A DNA stretch of 64,000 bases from Nostoc sp. NIES-3756 (GTDB taxonomy: Bacteria; Cyanobacteriota; Cyanobacteriia; Cyanobacteriales; Nostocaceae), in NCBI RefSeq assembly GCF_001548375.1, contig NZ_AP017295.1, positions 5,118,501-5,182,500 on the forward strand. Reading direction: 5' to 3'. Both the position numbers and the translations under genes were made by a program. Positions 36,939-45,858 of this stretch are shown in pieces (position 1 is the stretch's first letter; each line of letters begins with the position of its first letter). Under the pieces are notes generated by a model. It had not been told where the DNA came from. It was given only the letters and a program-made list of their open reading frames with translations, and ran no database searches.

Positions 36939-38354
36939 CTATTTCATCGGTTTCCAAGTGCCGTGGAAACTGTGAGGAATGACGCTAGGTAATTGTAATT
37001 GACAAACTGGTTCTTGGTCTAGGCGATCGCTATCATATACCCAAACTTCACTACTATGAGAATTGCCATCATATACCACGGTTAACACCCAATCTTCAAC
37101 AGGGATGGGTTCGGAAGGATAACGATTTTCTCCGGGGTAGGCTTCTGTAAGGGTATCTGTCTTGTGGTCGAAACGGGCAATTGTATTTAAGATTTCTTGG
37201 CTGATATCTGTTCCTTGGCGAAACCCCGACATATATGTGTATCGAGAAGCTTGTCCCACATTTGGCGCTGGGACGTTGGGAAATTCACAATGTCGGTCTA
37301 AGATTTGCTCAATTGCTGTAACCTTGGCTGTTTGGGGATTGAAAATAACTCGTGAAAAGCTACTCTTAGCTGAAGTTTGGGTTTTACCTGTGGCTACTTC
37401 TTTAAGATATTGGTTAGTTTGAAAATCTTCGTAACGGGCAATATCTACAATGGCTGCACCGTTACTATCTACATAACCGTTAGCAAAATGCCACTGATAC
37501 CAAGGTTCTGTTTCCCCTCGACTCACTAAAGATAAAGTATCACGGTCAATTACCAAAATTTGAGTCCCTAATTCTGGTTGCCATTGCATAGAATCACTAT
37601 AGTTACCTGTCCCTAACAAAACAGGAAACATATTCAACCGCACCGGGGGAATAAAAAATACTAGATACTGTCCAGCTAAAACAAAATCATGTAACAAAGG
37701 CAACCCATCTATCGGGAATGCAGCTTTACGAACAATTTTTCCAGTAGGGTCACTTTTGTAAACATTCAGTTTGCCATTTAAACCTACACTAATACCAAAG
37801 TTAAAAATTTCTTTTGTTTGAGGATCTTGCTTACAGTGTGCCGAATAGGGTAATCCATCAGTTAAACCACCTAAATCATCTTCGCCCCAAGTTTCTAGTG
37901 TTTGTAAATCTAAGGCGTAGGGTTTACCACCTTCCCACAGTGCCAAGAGTTTATCAGGTAATGCCAACACCGAAGTATTAGCAGCATTTTTAACTGGTTT
38001 GCGCCATTGATTCCAGACTGGGCCAGGTGCTGTCATGCCATAATTGCCGTAGAGAAATTTCCCGGTTGTGCTTTCTTGTTGATAACCAGTAGTTTGTACA
38101 TAGCGATAAACTGCATTAGCGCCTGCATTCGTGAAGTTAACAGCCAGAATTGCGCCATCTCCATCAAACCAGTGTCCGGCGCGTACACCACCACGTTCTA
38201 GCCTTGCGGGGCCGTTGCGGTATAGTGTCCCGCGTAGTCCTTGGGGAATTTGACCGGAAATGATTGGTAATTGGGTAAGCCCAAACTCTTTTGCTGGTTC
38301 AATTACTCCGCCTGCCCAAGCTTTTTTGCTTAAATTTTTATCAAGTATTTGCAT
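36939..38354 (-). CDS. Carotenoid cleavage oxygenase (RPE65/CCD family)
   Basis: The 471-residue product has the four iron-binding histidines of carotenoid oxygenases: His173 (YSAHCKQD), His222 (LLHDFVL), His289 (YQWHFANGYVD) and His464 (HSFHGTW). The N-terminal RGTLYRNGPARLERGG and HWFDGDGAILAV motifs are family-typical. These enzymes split carotenoids or apocarotenoids to make retinal-like or volatile products. Nostoc species have several; I cannot tell from sequence whether this one prefers full carotenoids or apocarotenals. There is no signal peptide. Confidence 0.9.
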   Translation of the reverse strand: MQILDKNLSKKAWAGGVIEPAKEFGLTQLPIISGQIPQGLRGTLYRNGPARLERGGVRAGHWFDGDGAILAVNFTNAGANAVYRYVQTTGYQQESTTGKFLYGNYGMTAPGPVWNQWRKPVKNAANTSVLALPDKLLALWEGGKPYALDLQTLETWGEDDLGGLTDGLPYSAHCKQDPQTKEIFNFGISVGLNGKLNVYKSDPTGKIVRKAAFPIDGLPLLHDFVLAGQYLVFFIPPVRLNMFPVLLGTGNYSDSMQWQPELGTQILVIDRDTLSLVSRGETEPWYQWHFANGYVDSNGAAIVDIARYEDFQTNQYLKEVATGKTQTSAKSSFSRVIFNPQTAKVTAIEQILDRHCEFPNVPAPNVGQASRYTYMSGFRQGTDISQEILNTIARFDHKTDTLTEAYPGENRYPSEPIPVEDWVLTVVYDGNSHSSEVWVYDSDRLDQEPVCQLQLPSVIPHSFHGTWKPMK

Positions 38355-38550
38355 ATAAATTTGTTGATTTATAAATTATGACAGCTGACTTAATTAAAAT
38401 AATACCCGTCAGCTTTCTCATTGACTATTAAAAATGGTAAAAGTCTGCCTACCGCTAAAATTTAATTTGATAATAATATTTCTAACCTAAGCGTTACTAT
38501 ACTCGAAGTATTATTTATCTAATTTATTTATATTATTGATATTTGATGAA

Positions 38551-39198
38551 TCACTTACCGGGTATTTGCTGCTTTACCCAATTCCTAAATGCTTTCATAG
38601 TGGCATTTCTACCATCAGTTTTACTACGCTTTAAATATTCAGGGATTATTTGAGTAATAGGTAAGTTTGGAAAGCTGCGGCTTTGGTTAGTTTGTATGTA
38701 TACACCATCTACAAGTACATTGATTTCTAGCCTGCTTCCATTCCATCGCCAGAGTTCGGGAACTTTTAACGCTTGATAATTATTAAAACGAGTCCGAGAG
38801 GTTATATCAATTTCAATAGCTAAATCAGGGGGTGGATCTATTTCCAAATCAATCCTATCTTTACCTCTAACTTTAGCTTCATTTTCTATATAAAAACAAT
38901 CATCAGGTTCTACACCTGCATCCATAATTTCTTTGTCAAAAGTCGTAGATCCTAAACTCCAAAATTCAATATCGAGTTCTTCGAGTAACGCTTTTACTAA
39001 ATCACCAATAATAACTTTAGCTACTTCATGCTCTGGTAATGGAGCCATTATTTCCAGCACCCCTTGACTGTAAGATACTCTGTAATTACGATTTTCTCCT
39101 AGTTCTGCTAAAATATTTTTGTATGTTGCCCAGGAAATACCTTTCATCAATAACTGATGACCAGCAGGTATAATTAGTTGATTGAGTTCTAGTAACAT
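38551..39198 (-). CDS. Uma2-family (DUF820) putative endonuclease
   Basis: The 215-residue product has the Uma2 core. GISWATYKNILAELGENRNY and SYSQGVLEIMAPLPEHE come first. GVEPDDCFYIENE (near 116-128) carries the Asp, and PPDLAIEIDITSRTRFNNY (near 142-160) carries the Asp/Glu pair of a PD-(D/E)xK-like site. It is a different subgroup from the paralogue at 10687. It stands alone between the carotenoid oxygenase and a small-protein gene, and its role is unknown. Confidence 0.8.
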   Translation of the reverse strand: MLLELNQLIIPAGHQLLMKGISWATYKNILAELGENRNYRVSYSQGVLEIMAPLPEHEVAKVIIGDLVKALLEELDIEFWSLGSTTFDKEIMDAGVEPDDCFYIENEAKVRGKDRIDLEIDPPPDLAIEIDITSRTRFNNYQALKVPELWRWNGSRLEINVLVDGVYIQTNQSRSFPNLPITQIIPEYLKRSKTDGRNATMKAFRNWVKQQIPGK

Positions 39199-39343
39199 AA
39201 GTTCTCTTACTCCTAAGGCTTCATACTAATTCAATATGCAAAATTAGGAAAGCCAAAACTTACAAGGGTTTCTGAGTTTAGCTTTGTTAGTGAATGCAGA
39301 AAATTGGTGTAATTTAATTTTAGTACGCTCACCAGAAAGTGAG

Positions 39344-39382
39344 GCGCAGTTAATCACTGCACTTTTCAGGGATTGACTGCGC
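39344..39382 (-). terminator. Inverted repeat downstream of the 70-aa gene
   Basis: GCGCAGTTAATC at 39344-39355 pairs with GATTGACTGCGC at 39371-39382 with one mismatch and a 15-base loop. It lies 93 bases past the stop of the minus-strand small gene. No T-run follows, so termination is only a guess. Confidence 0.35.
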
Positions 39383-39474
39383 TTCTAGTCATTATGAGTT
39401 TTAACCTGACGGTTCAAAATTTAGACTTGTCAAAGATGGAAGAGAGGGAGCAAGTTTTATCTCCCCTCCCCTAG

Positions 39475-39687
39475 TTAAAAGACATTTGGGCGTAGTAAAT
39501 AAATTCTTTCTTTAATCCGCCGCAAATCTTCTTCTACTTGCAAGGCCATTTTGCGTTTAGCTTCTATTTCTGGTTCTGGCTCTAGTTCAGGTTCGTTCTG
39601 ATTGATTGCCACATTTGATTTTTTGTATGATTGAGGCTGAATCCAGAACCAGTTTTTCAGAGAATTATTGAGTTTAAAGTTAAACAT
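39475..39687 (-). CDS. Small acidic/basic helical protein, function unknown
   Basis: The 70-residue frame is supported by a strong ribosome site (GGGAGGAAT, about six bases before ATG on the minus strand). The middle holds an acidic run (NEPELEPEPEIEAK), followed by a basic amphipathic helix (VEEDLRRIKERIYLL). There is no membrane helix. I do not recognise a family. A hairpin lies in its leader at 39750-39780. Confidence 0.55.
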   Translation of the reverse strand: MFNFKLNNSLKNWFWIQPQSYKKSNVAINQNEPELEPEPEIEAKRKMALQVEEDLRRIKERIYLLRPNVF

Positions 39688-39749
39688 GGCTTATTCCTCC
39701 CTGGAATCCAGCAACTGTTTCACAATAAAGGTTGCTATGGTGGGTAAGC

Positions 39750-39780
39750 TTCACCCAATTGTTTCATCCGATTGGGTGAA
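39750..39780 (-). promoter_or_regulatory. Perfect 10-base hairpin in the leader of the 70-aa gene
   Basis: TTCACCCAAT at 39750-39759 pairs with ATTGGGTGAA at 39771-39780. A third partial copy of the motif (TGGGTAAG) is just beside it at 39741-39748. It sits about 60-90 bases upstream of the small gene, where an operator or RNA control element would be expected. Confidence 0.4.
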
Positions 39781-40461
39781 TTAGGGAGAGTAATAGAGGA
39801 AAACTTTGTGATTTATAGGTATAAATTAGGTTAACTCAATTATAAAGAAAATATTAATTTATATTAATTAGCATCAGCGCTAACTCAAATAATTTTACGC
39901 AACATTTCTACATAAATAGGCTTCCTGCCTAAGCCAGATTTTTGTCCAACTAAGTTAAACTTTCATAACAGGCGCGATCGCTTTTTTAGCAAAATTTCCT
40001 GCACAATTAATATTATTCCATTGTCATCAGGCTAGCAGATCAGGCTATGACAACACAGACACATAAAGTTGTAGTCCTATGCCTAGCACCAGTCAGATAC
40101 ATTGGGATAGAAACTAATCCTGTAACACCTACAGCGAAAGCCTTTTTGTACTGTTCCCTGTTTCCTATTCCCTATCCCCTCATCTAACTAATCTTACCTG
40201 ATGGTACTTCCACCCACCTTGAGGTGGACATCTACCGCAATTTTAAGTTAAAGTTGTAATGAGTTTGTTTTAGATTAAGGTGTGACGAAGCAACCTCTTA
40301 AAGAGCAAAAAAATTATTATCTCAAACTGTGATTACCGCAGCAGACAAAAGCAACAACACAGTTAGAGGTAAGAAATTTTCATGTAATATCCTCACATTT
40401 ATAAAACAGCAATAACCATCAAACAGGGAAACTTCCTCAATAGTAAATAAACTTATTAAAT
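39781..40461. other. Intergenic region upstream of the PerR-type gene
   Basis: About 680 bases with no supported protein or RNA gene. It holds the divergent promoters of the 70-aa gene and the Fur-family gene. One CGATCGC HIP1-type site lies near 39975. No clear PerR/Fur box could be picked out by eye. Confidence 0.4.
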
Positions 40462-40908
40462 ATGCAGCAGGCAATATCGACAAAACCAATTCGTTCTCTA
40501 GAAGATGCTCTTGAGCGGTGTCAGATATTAGGAATGCGCGTTAGTCGCCAGCGCCGCTTTATTCTAGAATTGCTATGGCAAGCAAATGAGCATCTTTCTG
40601 CTAGAGAAATTTACGATCGCCTAAATCAACAAGGTAAAGACATCGGTCATACATCTGTTTATCAAAACCTAGAAGCTTTATCCAGTCAAGGCATTATCGA
40701 GAGTATTGAACGTTGTGATGGGCGTTTATATGGTAACATCAGCGACTCTCACAGCCATGTCAACTGTTTGGATACTAACCAAATTTTGGATGTACATATT
40801 CAGCTACCAGAAGAGTTTATCCAAGAAGTGGAACGAAGAACGGGAGTCAAAATTACAGATTACAGCATCAACTTTTATGGATATCGCCATCCTCAAGTTG
40901 AGGAGTAG
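40462..40908 (+). CDS. perR: Fur-family regulator, PerR/FurC type
   Basis: The 148-residue product is a Fur superfamily repressor. The winged-helix DNA-binding part is GMRVSRQRRFILELLWQANE (about 24-43) and GHTSVYQNLEALSSQGIIE (about 58-76). The metal-binding half has SDSHSHVNCLDTNQ near 94-107. There are no CxxC pairs, so the structural zinc site of classic Fur is absent. Cyanobacterial FurC/PerR proteins have this feature and respond to peroxide. The peroxide role is from family knowledge; the subgroup call is moderately sure. No peroxiredoxin or catalase gene is adjacent. Confidence 0.75.
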   Translation: MQQAISTKPIRSLEDALERCQILGMRVSRQRRFILELLWQANEHLSAREIYDRLNQQGKDIGHTSVYQNLEALSSQGIIESIERCDGRLYGNISDSHSHVNCLDTNQILDVHIQLPEEFIQEVERRTGVKITDYSINFYGYRHPQVEE

Positions 40909-41030
40909 AGATGAGGGAGATGAGGGGGATGAGGGAGATGAGGGAGTGGGGGGAGATTTATGACTCAGCACTCACAACTCAGCACTCACAACTCAGCACT
41001 CACAACTCAGCACTCATAACTCAACGTGGG
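40909..41030. repeat. GATGAGGGA and ACTCAGC/ACTCACA short tandem repeats
   Basis: GATGAGGG-type units at 40909-40950 are followed by alternating CAACTCAGCACTCA units at about 40970-41025. The second array runs into the 3' end of the NACHT gene and supplies its last four codons and stop. Confidence 0.85.
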
Positions 41031-43841
41031 CATTATTGGCTCACCTTCTAAGCTTTCAACCAAGCTTGTATCGATAGTATTTTGATTCCAAAACTGTGTT
41101 GCGTCTGTGGTATTAAAATCACTAATATGTGATTGTTTAAATAATAAACTTTTCATCACTTGAAATTGTTCTACAGAGAATAATGCACCGTTAAGTTTAG
41201 CTATTTCTCTGTCAGTTTCGGTAAGAATAGCATCACATAAGCAAGCATTGGTGAGATTGACGCTTTCTAGATTCACACCTGTTAAATTTGCGCCTGTTAA
41301 ATTTGCACCTGTTAAATTTGCACCTGTTAAGTTAGCATCCGTTAAGTTAGCATTTACTAAAACAGCGTTAGATAAATCTGCTTGTTCAAGATTTGCCCCA
41401 TTTAAAACAACTTGTGACAAAAATGCGCCTGAAAGGTTAATTTTAGTCAAAGACTGTGAGTAGATACGTTTGATCAGATTATTTGGCAAAACTGATGCTT
41501 TCGCTAATAACAGCAGCATTGTTTCAGGGTAAAAATCATTAAGATTTTCTGGATTACCACAAGGGGAAAAAGTAACCTGTAAATCTCGACAAATAGCAGC
41601 CAGCAACAAAAATATATTCACACCTACATTTGTATTTACTTGCTCAACATTCACAGGGTTTTGTAAGTTATGAAAATAGGGTAATATCTTGTGAGCAACC
41701 CCTGCATCCAACCAACGCCCCTGACACCAAGCACGCCAGAAATCTTCTAGCCTTTTTAATAAGGTTGGCTTTTGCTGGATTTGTAAAGCGGCTATGACCA
41801 ATTCTTCTATTTCTTGTGTGATAATGCCGTAGCCTAGTAAGTAGTAGAGATGTTCGGCAACACTGCTAGGATTATCTAAGATAAATGTTTCCGTTCCGTA
41901 CACATCAGCTTGGTACTGAGTTAGTTCTTGTAATTGATTAGCTAAGGCTTCAGCACAAAGATAATCTCCTAATTTGTTATGGGAGAATTGGATTTTAATT
42001 TTCAGGTGATTGTCAGTAGTTTGTGATGAATCACAACTGGCATGACGGAAATATAAAGATGGTAGAGTGTTTATATCTATTGTTTCAGTGAAGCTAACTT
42101 GATGTCGATCGCTGTGTAAAATTTTGAGAGCGATCGCCTGGATTTGGGCAATCAATTCTTGGGGATGGTAATGTAAGAGTAGATTGGCGATCGCTTCTGG
42201 TGTACGGTGAATATGAGCCATTCCTGGGCGTGTTAGTATGGCATTCATTTCTCCAGACAACGGATAGCCTAGTAACCATCGCCTCAAGCGTGAGTAAATT
42301 TCCCAAACAAGGGTAGGGCGATAGTTTTTTTGTAATACTTCATCATCTAATAATCCGTCGCGGTGTAAAACAGCCAATAAATACAGCATTAATGGTTGAT
42401 GCACCAGATAAGAGAGTTCTGATAAGTGCGATTTAGGAGTAAATAATCCTGCCTGTTTTAAGAATGTAAAAAAGTTTTGGGCTGTAGGTAGAGACTGAAC
42501 TAATGCCCATTTTTGAAACCATTGCCTTAGTTCATTAACTTCTAGTGGTTGAACTGCAATTCGTTGCCATTGTAGAGGTGTTTCTAAAATAATTTCCTGC
42601 ACAGTTGTCGTGCGACTAGTCAAGACAATTTTGTGTTGTCCTTGAGATTGAAACTGCATCAACTGTTGGAGAAAAATTGCTTTTGCCCTATTTCCACCAA
42701 GTGCAGGGGGAAGTTCATCTAATCCGTCTAGTAATAAAACACACTGAGGATGTGCTTGCTCTAACCATGTGGCTAAGTTGATATAACTATTTAATGTAAA
42801 ACCAGAATTGAGAGTTTCTAGTAAACTTTTTCCATACTTAATATCCCGTAAACGAATGATTACTGGTAGCCAAGTCGGATATAACTTTAGCGCTACTTCC
42901 GCCGCCCAAATTTGACAGAAGCTGGTTTTACCATAGCCAGGTTCTGATTCAATTACAGTAATAGTTTCTAAATCAGTTAATTGTTGTTCTACCCATGTTT
43001 TTAAATCAACTGGCTTGCCATCGCTAGGTTCTTGAGGTATCCCAACCAGAGGAATATAAACATCCTTGAGGGAAAAATACTCCATCAGTAACGGTGTACT
43101 GAGAGTTTGTAGTAAACAAGCTCGATAATTTTCTCTATATAAGTCAATGGTGACAGTATCGCCTAAAGTTCCTAAGCAGACAAATTTTTGTAGTTGGGCT
43201 AGAGGTGTAGGATTCTGAGCAATGATTTTTAGTAAATAGCCTGGGAGTGCATTGTTTAAACGCTGCGTTATCAGTTTAGCTACAAATTCCTCCGCACCAT
43301 TGGCAACAAACCAAGCTTCAGTAGCATTGTTTAGTTGTTGCACAAGTAAAGAATCTGTTAGAGAAGAAAGTGCTTGTTCAGCTTGAGTATCACTTAATTT
43401 GCCAGAACAGAGAGTTTTTAAGAAACCTTGGAGTTGAGGATTGAGAATAATTATTTTTGTTTGGGCAGGTATTTTGGCAAAATTTAGCCAAGTTCTTTGT
43501 AGTTGTTCTTCTTGGAGTAAAACTTGTTCTAATGCCAAAAGGTAAGCAATTTGAAATGCTAACCAAGTACCCTCATTACGTTTGAGTGCTTTTTTCTGAC
43601 TAAGACTACGCAGAAGATTTTCAGTTAATGAAGCCAGCACAGCAATTTCTTGCTCCACCATGCTTAATGGTAATTGCAATACTTCTGCTAAGGTACAAAT
43701 ATCCAAAGGCATCAGGCTTTTAAATTCCATATCCTGAACCAGACGATAGGCAATACCTGCCAATTGCCCCGAGGTACATGTTTTTATATGGTTGATATCG
43801 ATTTGACGTTCTGTCAACCAATGCCGGATGCTGAGGTTCAT
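41007..43841 (-). CDS. NACHT-domain NTPase with C-terminal pentapeptide repeats
   Basis: The 944-residue product has a helical N-terminal region (1-280) without a known effector. Next is a NACHT NTPase: Walker A IESEPGYGKTSF near 297-308, Walker B CVLLLDGLDELPPA near 367-380 and sensor-like KIVLTSRTTTV. A large helical middle follows, then a pentapeptide-repeat stretch at about 800-873 (NLTGANLTGANLTG). STAND/NACHT proteins are signal switches, and several bacterial ones act in phage defence. No neighbouring defence genes are visible. The final residues LSYEC come from a heptamer repeat array. Confidence 0.85.
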   Translation of the reverse strand: MNLSIRHWLTERQIDINHIKTCTSGQLAGIAYRLVQDMEFKSLMPLDICTLAEVLQLPLSMVEQEIAVLASLTENLLRSLSQKKALKRNEGTWLAFQIAYLLALEQVLLQEEQLQRTWLNFAKIPAQTKIIILNPQLQGFLKTLCSGKLSDTQAEQALSSLTDSLLVQQLNNATEAWFVANGAEEFVAKLITQRLNNALPGYLLKIIAQNPTPLAQLQKFVCLGTLGDTVTIDLYRENYRACLLQTLSTPLLMEYFSLKDVYIPLVGIPQEPSDGKPVDLKTWVEQQLTDLETITVIESEPGYGKTSFCQIWAAEVALKLYPTWLPVIIRLRDIKYGKSLLETLNSGFTLNSYINLATWLEQAHPQCVLLLDGLDELPPALGGNRAKAIFLQQLMQFQSQGQHKIVLTSRTTTVQEIILETPLQWQRIAVQPLEVNELRQWFQKWALVQSLPTAQNFFTFLKQAGLFTPKSHLSELSYLVHQPLMLYLLAVLHRDGLLDDEVLQKNYRPTLVWEIYSRLRRWLLGYPLSGEMNAILTRPGMAHIHRTPEAIANLLLHYHPQELIAQIQAIALKILHSDRHQVSFTETIDINTLPSLYFRHASCDSSQTTDNHLKIKIQFSHNKLGDYLCAEALANQLQELTQYQADVYGTETFILDNPSSVAEHLYYLLGYGIITQEIEELVIAALQIQQKPTLLKRLEDFWRAWCQGRWLDAGVAHKILPYFHNLQNPVNVEQVNTNVGVNIFLLLAAICRDLQVTFSPCGNPENLNDFYPETMLLLLAKASVLPNNLIKRIYSQSLTKINLSGAFLSQVVLNGANLEQADLSNAVLVNANLTDANLTGANLTGANLTGANLTGVNLESVNLTNACLCDAILTETDREIAKLNGALFSVEQFQVMKSLLFKQSHISDFNTTDATQFWNQNTIDTSLVESLEGEPIMPTLSYEC

Positions 43842-43919
43842 TTAATCACATGGATAATTGCTACTTATGGTCATTATCTTTCATTTCTCAGTGTACGAAA
43901 ACAGGTAAAAATGGGTATT

Positions 43920-43965
43920 GGTTATTAGTCAGTTGTCAGTTGACTGTTGACTGTCCACTGCCCCT
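43920..43965. repeat. CAGTTGT/GACTGTT short repeats
   Basis: Six short TCAGTTG/TTGACTG-type units fill the spacer between the divergent NACHT and REC-protein genes, just before the latter's start region. Confidence 0.7.
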
Positions 43966-44000
43966 GCTCCGCCCTATACCCAGGCGTACTTGATACGACT

Positions 44001-45764
44001 ATGAGCGATCGCCCTTTACAATTATTATTAGTAGATCAAGACCCCATCTTCCGCCTTGGATTACGGGTAGCGTTGGAAGCAATACCTAATTTACAAGTAG
44101 TATCGGAAGCACAAACAGATACAGCAGCTTTACAAATACTTGCCCAATTTGCTCAAATTAACCCCAATCAAGTGGACTTGGTAATTTTAGAATTGGGGAA
44201 TAGTCGCTCAATTGATAGTCAGCAACAAGGTTTACAACTCTGTCAACAATTAAAAGCTACATACCCGACACTACCAATTTTGCTTCTCAGTTCAATTTCA
44301 GAAGCGGGAATACTTATGGCAGCAAAAGCGGCGGGTGTCCAAGGTTACTGTGCTAAAGGAACTCCGGTGGCTGAATTAGTCACAGCTATAGAAGCAGTCG
44401 CGGTTGGTAATTCCTACTGGTTGACTGAAAGGGTAAATAGAGAAAATCCTTCCGTTGTTACACCTGCGCCTCGTTTTCCTTTAGCTCAGTGGCGGCAAAA
44501 CTTGCGTTTATCGGGGATGAGTTATATTGATGCTGCTCTTTTAGAAGTTACAGCACAACTACAAATTCCTGGCTTACCAATATTAGAAAGAGCAGTTCTG
44601 GCAGGGAGGCGACGAGAACTATTAGCCAGTCGTTGGTTAGTGAATCAATTGCTAACTTTACCCCAAGAAAAACAGCAACCATCAACCCCTACAGTTTCCC
44701 AATCTCAGCCTATAATACCTCCACCAACTCCTAGTCTTACCATCTCCAATTCACAACGGACATCAACATCGTCGCCACTCCTCAGTCCCAGAGCTTTACA
44801 AGCTAATTTATTTGCCTCTTGTATTAACAAGTTGCAATTTCCTTTGCAAAACGTTTCACCTGCCGTTTTAGAAATTGATATCTTACGTGAGGACAAGAAA
44901 CGAGAATTACTATATCTAATTCTGCAAAAACTAGCCCAACAATTAGATGCTTTACGTAATGCCCAAATTACAATCAATCAGTTATCAGATTTAGCACCTG
45001 TAATCTTATATGATTTATGGCAAGCAGTAATTACAGATTTCTTTGGTAAATTTTCTAGAGTACAAGTAGGCAACCGCAGCCTAGAAATTGTCACAGTCTT
45101 ATTGCAGAATCCCGGCGTTGTACAAACAGCGATTATTAATAAAATTCCTTTAGTATTTGAATTATTATCTTATTTGCTATTTCAAACAGATTTAATAGTC
45201 GAGCATACCTCTTACCCAGCAGGTAGCTCTGAAGCTAATTTCCACGCAGAGATATTATTAGAAAATTTATTAATTCAATTAGCAAATAGTGTAATGCAAC
45301 CACTATTAAATTATTTAGCAGATGTAGAAGAAATTAAACAAGACTTCTATATCAAGACATTAATGTCTACACGAGAACTGGAACGTTTTAGAAATGATTT
45401 ATCGTGGAAATATCGGTTAAATAATTACGTCAACGAAGCCAAAGCAATTTTTGAAAGCCGCTACGAACTTTTAGTTTTTGCACCCCGTGGTATTGCCCAA
45501 ATTTCCATTTACGCTCCCCGTAACACAGAACTAGCACAACTTTCTGGACTACCTTTAGCAGTAACATTAGGACTAGAATTTCGAGATGCGATCGCTCCTC
45601 GTTTACAATCCCTATTATCTATTGTCGGCAGTGGTATTGTCTTTGTGCTGACACAAATAGTAGGACGCGGTTTAGGCCTGATTGGTCGTGGTATTCTCCA
45701 AGGTATTGGTAGCGTTTCTTTAGATAAGAATTTTAAGCGCAATAAGGGGAAAGGGGAGAGATAA
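44001..45764 (+). CDS. Response-regulator-like protein with DUF3685/Ycf55 domain
   Basis: The start at 44001 (MSDRPLQLLLVDQDP) is the natural start of a receiver domain; an upstream in-frame start adds 18 residues of repeat-derived sequence. Residues 5-135 are a REC domain: acidic pocket VDQDP and Lys in GYCAKGTP. The phosphoacceptor position reads VDLVILELG, with Glu64 in place of Asp. The long C-terminal part (about 160-580) is a DUF3685/Ycf55-type region found in cyanobacteria and red-algal plastids. Function is unknown. The C-terminal NKGKGER is low-complexity repeat-like sequence. Confidence 0.8.
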   Translation: MSDRPLQLLLVDQDPIFRLGLRVALEAIPNLQVVSEAQTDTAALQILAQFAQINPNQVDLVILELGNSRSIDSQQQGLQLCQQLKATYPTLPILLLSSISEAGILMAAKAAGVQGYCAKGTPVAELVTAIEAVAVGNSYWLTERVNRENPSVVTPAPRFPLAQWRQNLRLSGMSYIDAALLEVTAQLQIPGLPILERAVLAGRRRELLASRWLVNQLLTLPQEKQQPSTPTVSQSQPIIPPPTPSLTISNSQRTSTSSPLLSPRALQANLFASCINKLQFPLQNVSPAVLEIDILREDKKRELLYLILQKLAQQLDALRNAQITINQLSDLAPVILYDLWQAVITDFFGKFSRVQVGNRSLEIVTVLLQNPGVVQTAIINKIPLVFELLSYLLFQTDLIVEHTSYPAGSSEANFHAEILLENLLIQLANSVMQPLLNYLADVEEIKQDFYIKTLMSTRELERFRNDLSWKYRLNNYVNEAKAIFESRYELLVFAPRGIAQISIYAPRNTELAQLSGLPLAVTLGLEFRDAIAPRLQSLLSIVGSGIVFVLTQIVGRGLGLIGRGILQGIGSVSLDKNFKRNKGKGER

Positions 45765-45858
45765 GGAAGATGAGGAAGTAGGGGAAGATAGGGGAGAAAA
45801 ACTAATTACTATGGACTGTTGACTATGGACTATGGACTAATGACTAATGCCCATCACT
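45765..45858. repeat. GGGGAAGAT and GGACTAT short tandem repeats
   Basis: GGGGAAGATA-type units (45770-45800) and seven-base GACTATG/GACTAAT units (about 45811-45850) separate two convergent genes. The stop of the M15-like peptidase gene (45844-45846) is inside the array. Confidence 0.8.

Noticed and set aside
41248..41463. Plus-strand frame with a repeated KFAPV pattern.
   Set aside because: It is the antisense of the pentapeptide repeat DNA and has no independent support.
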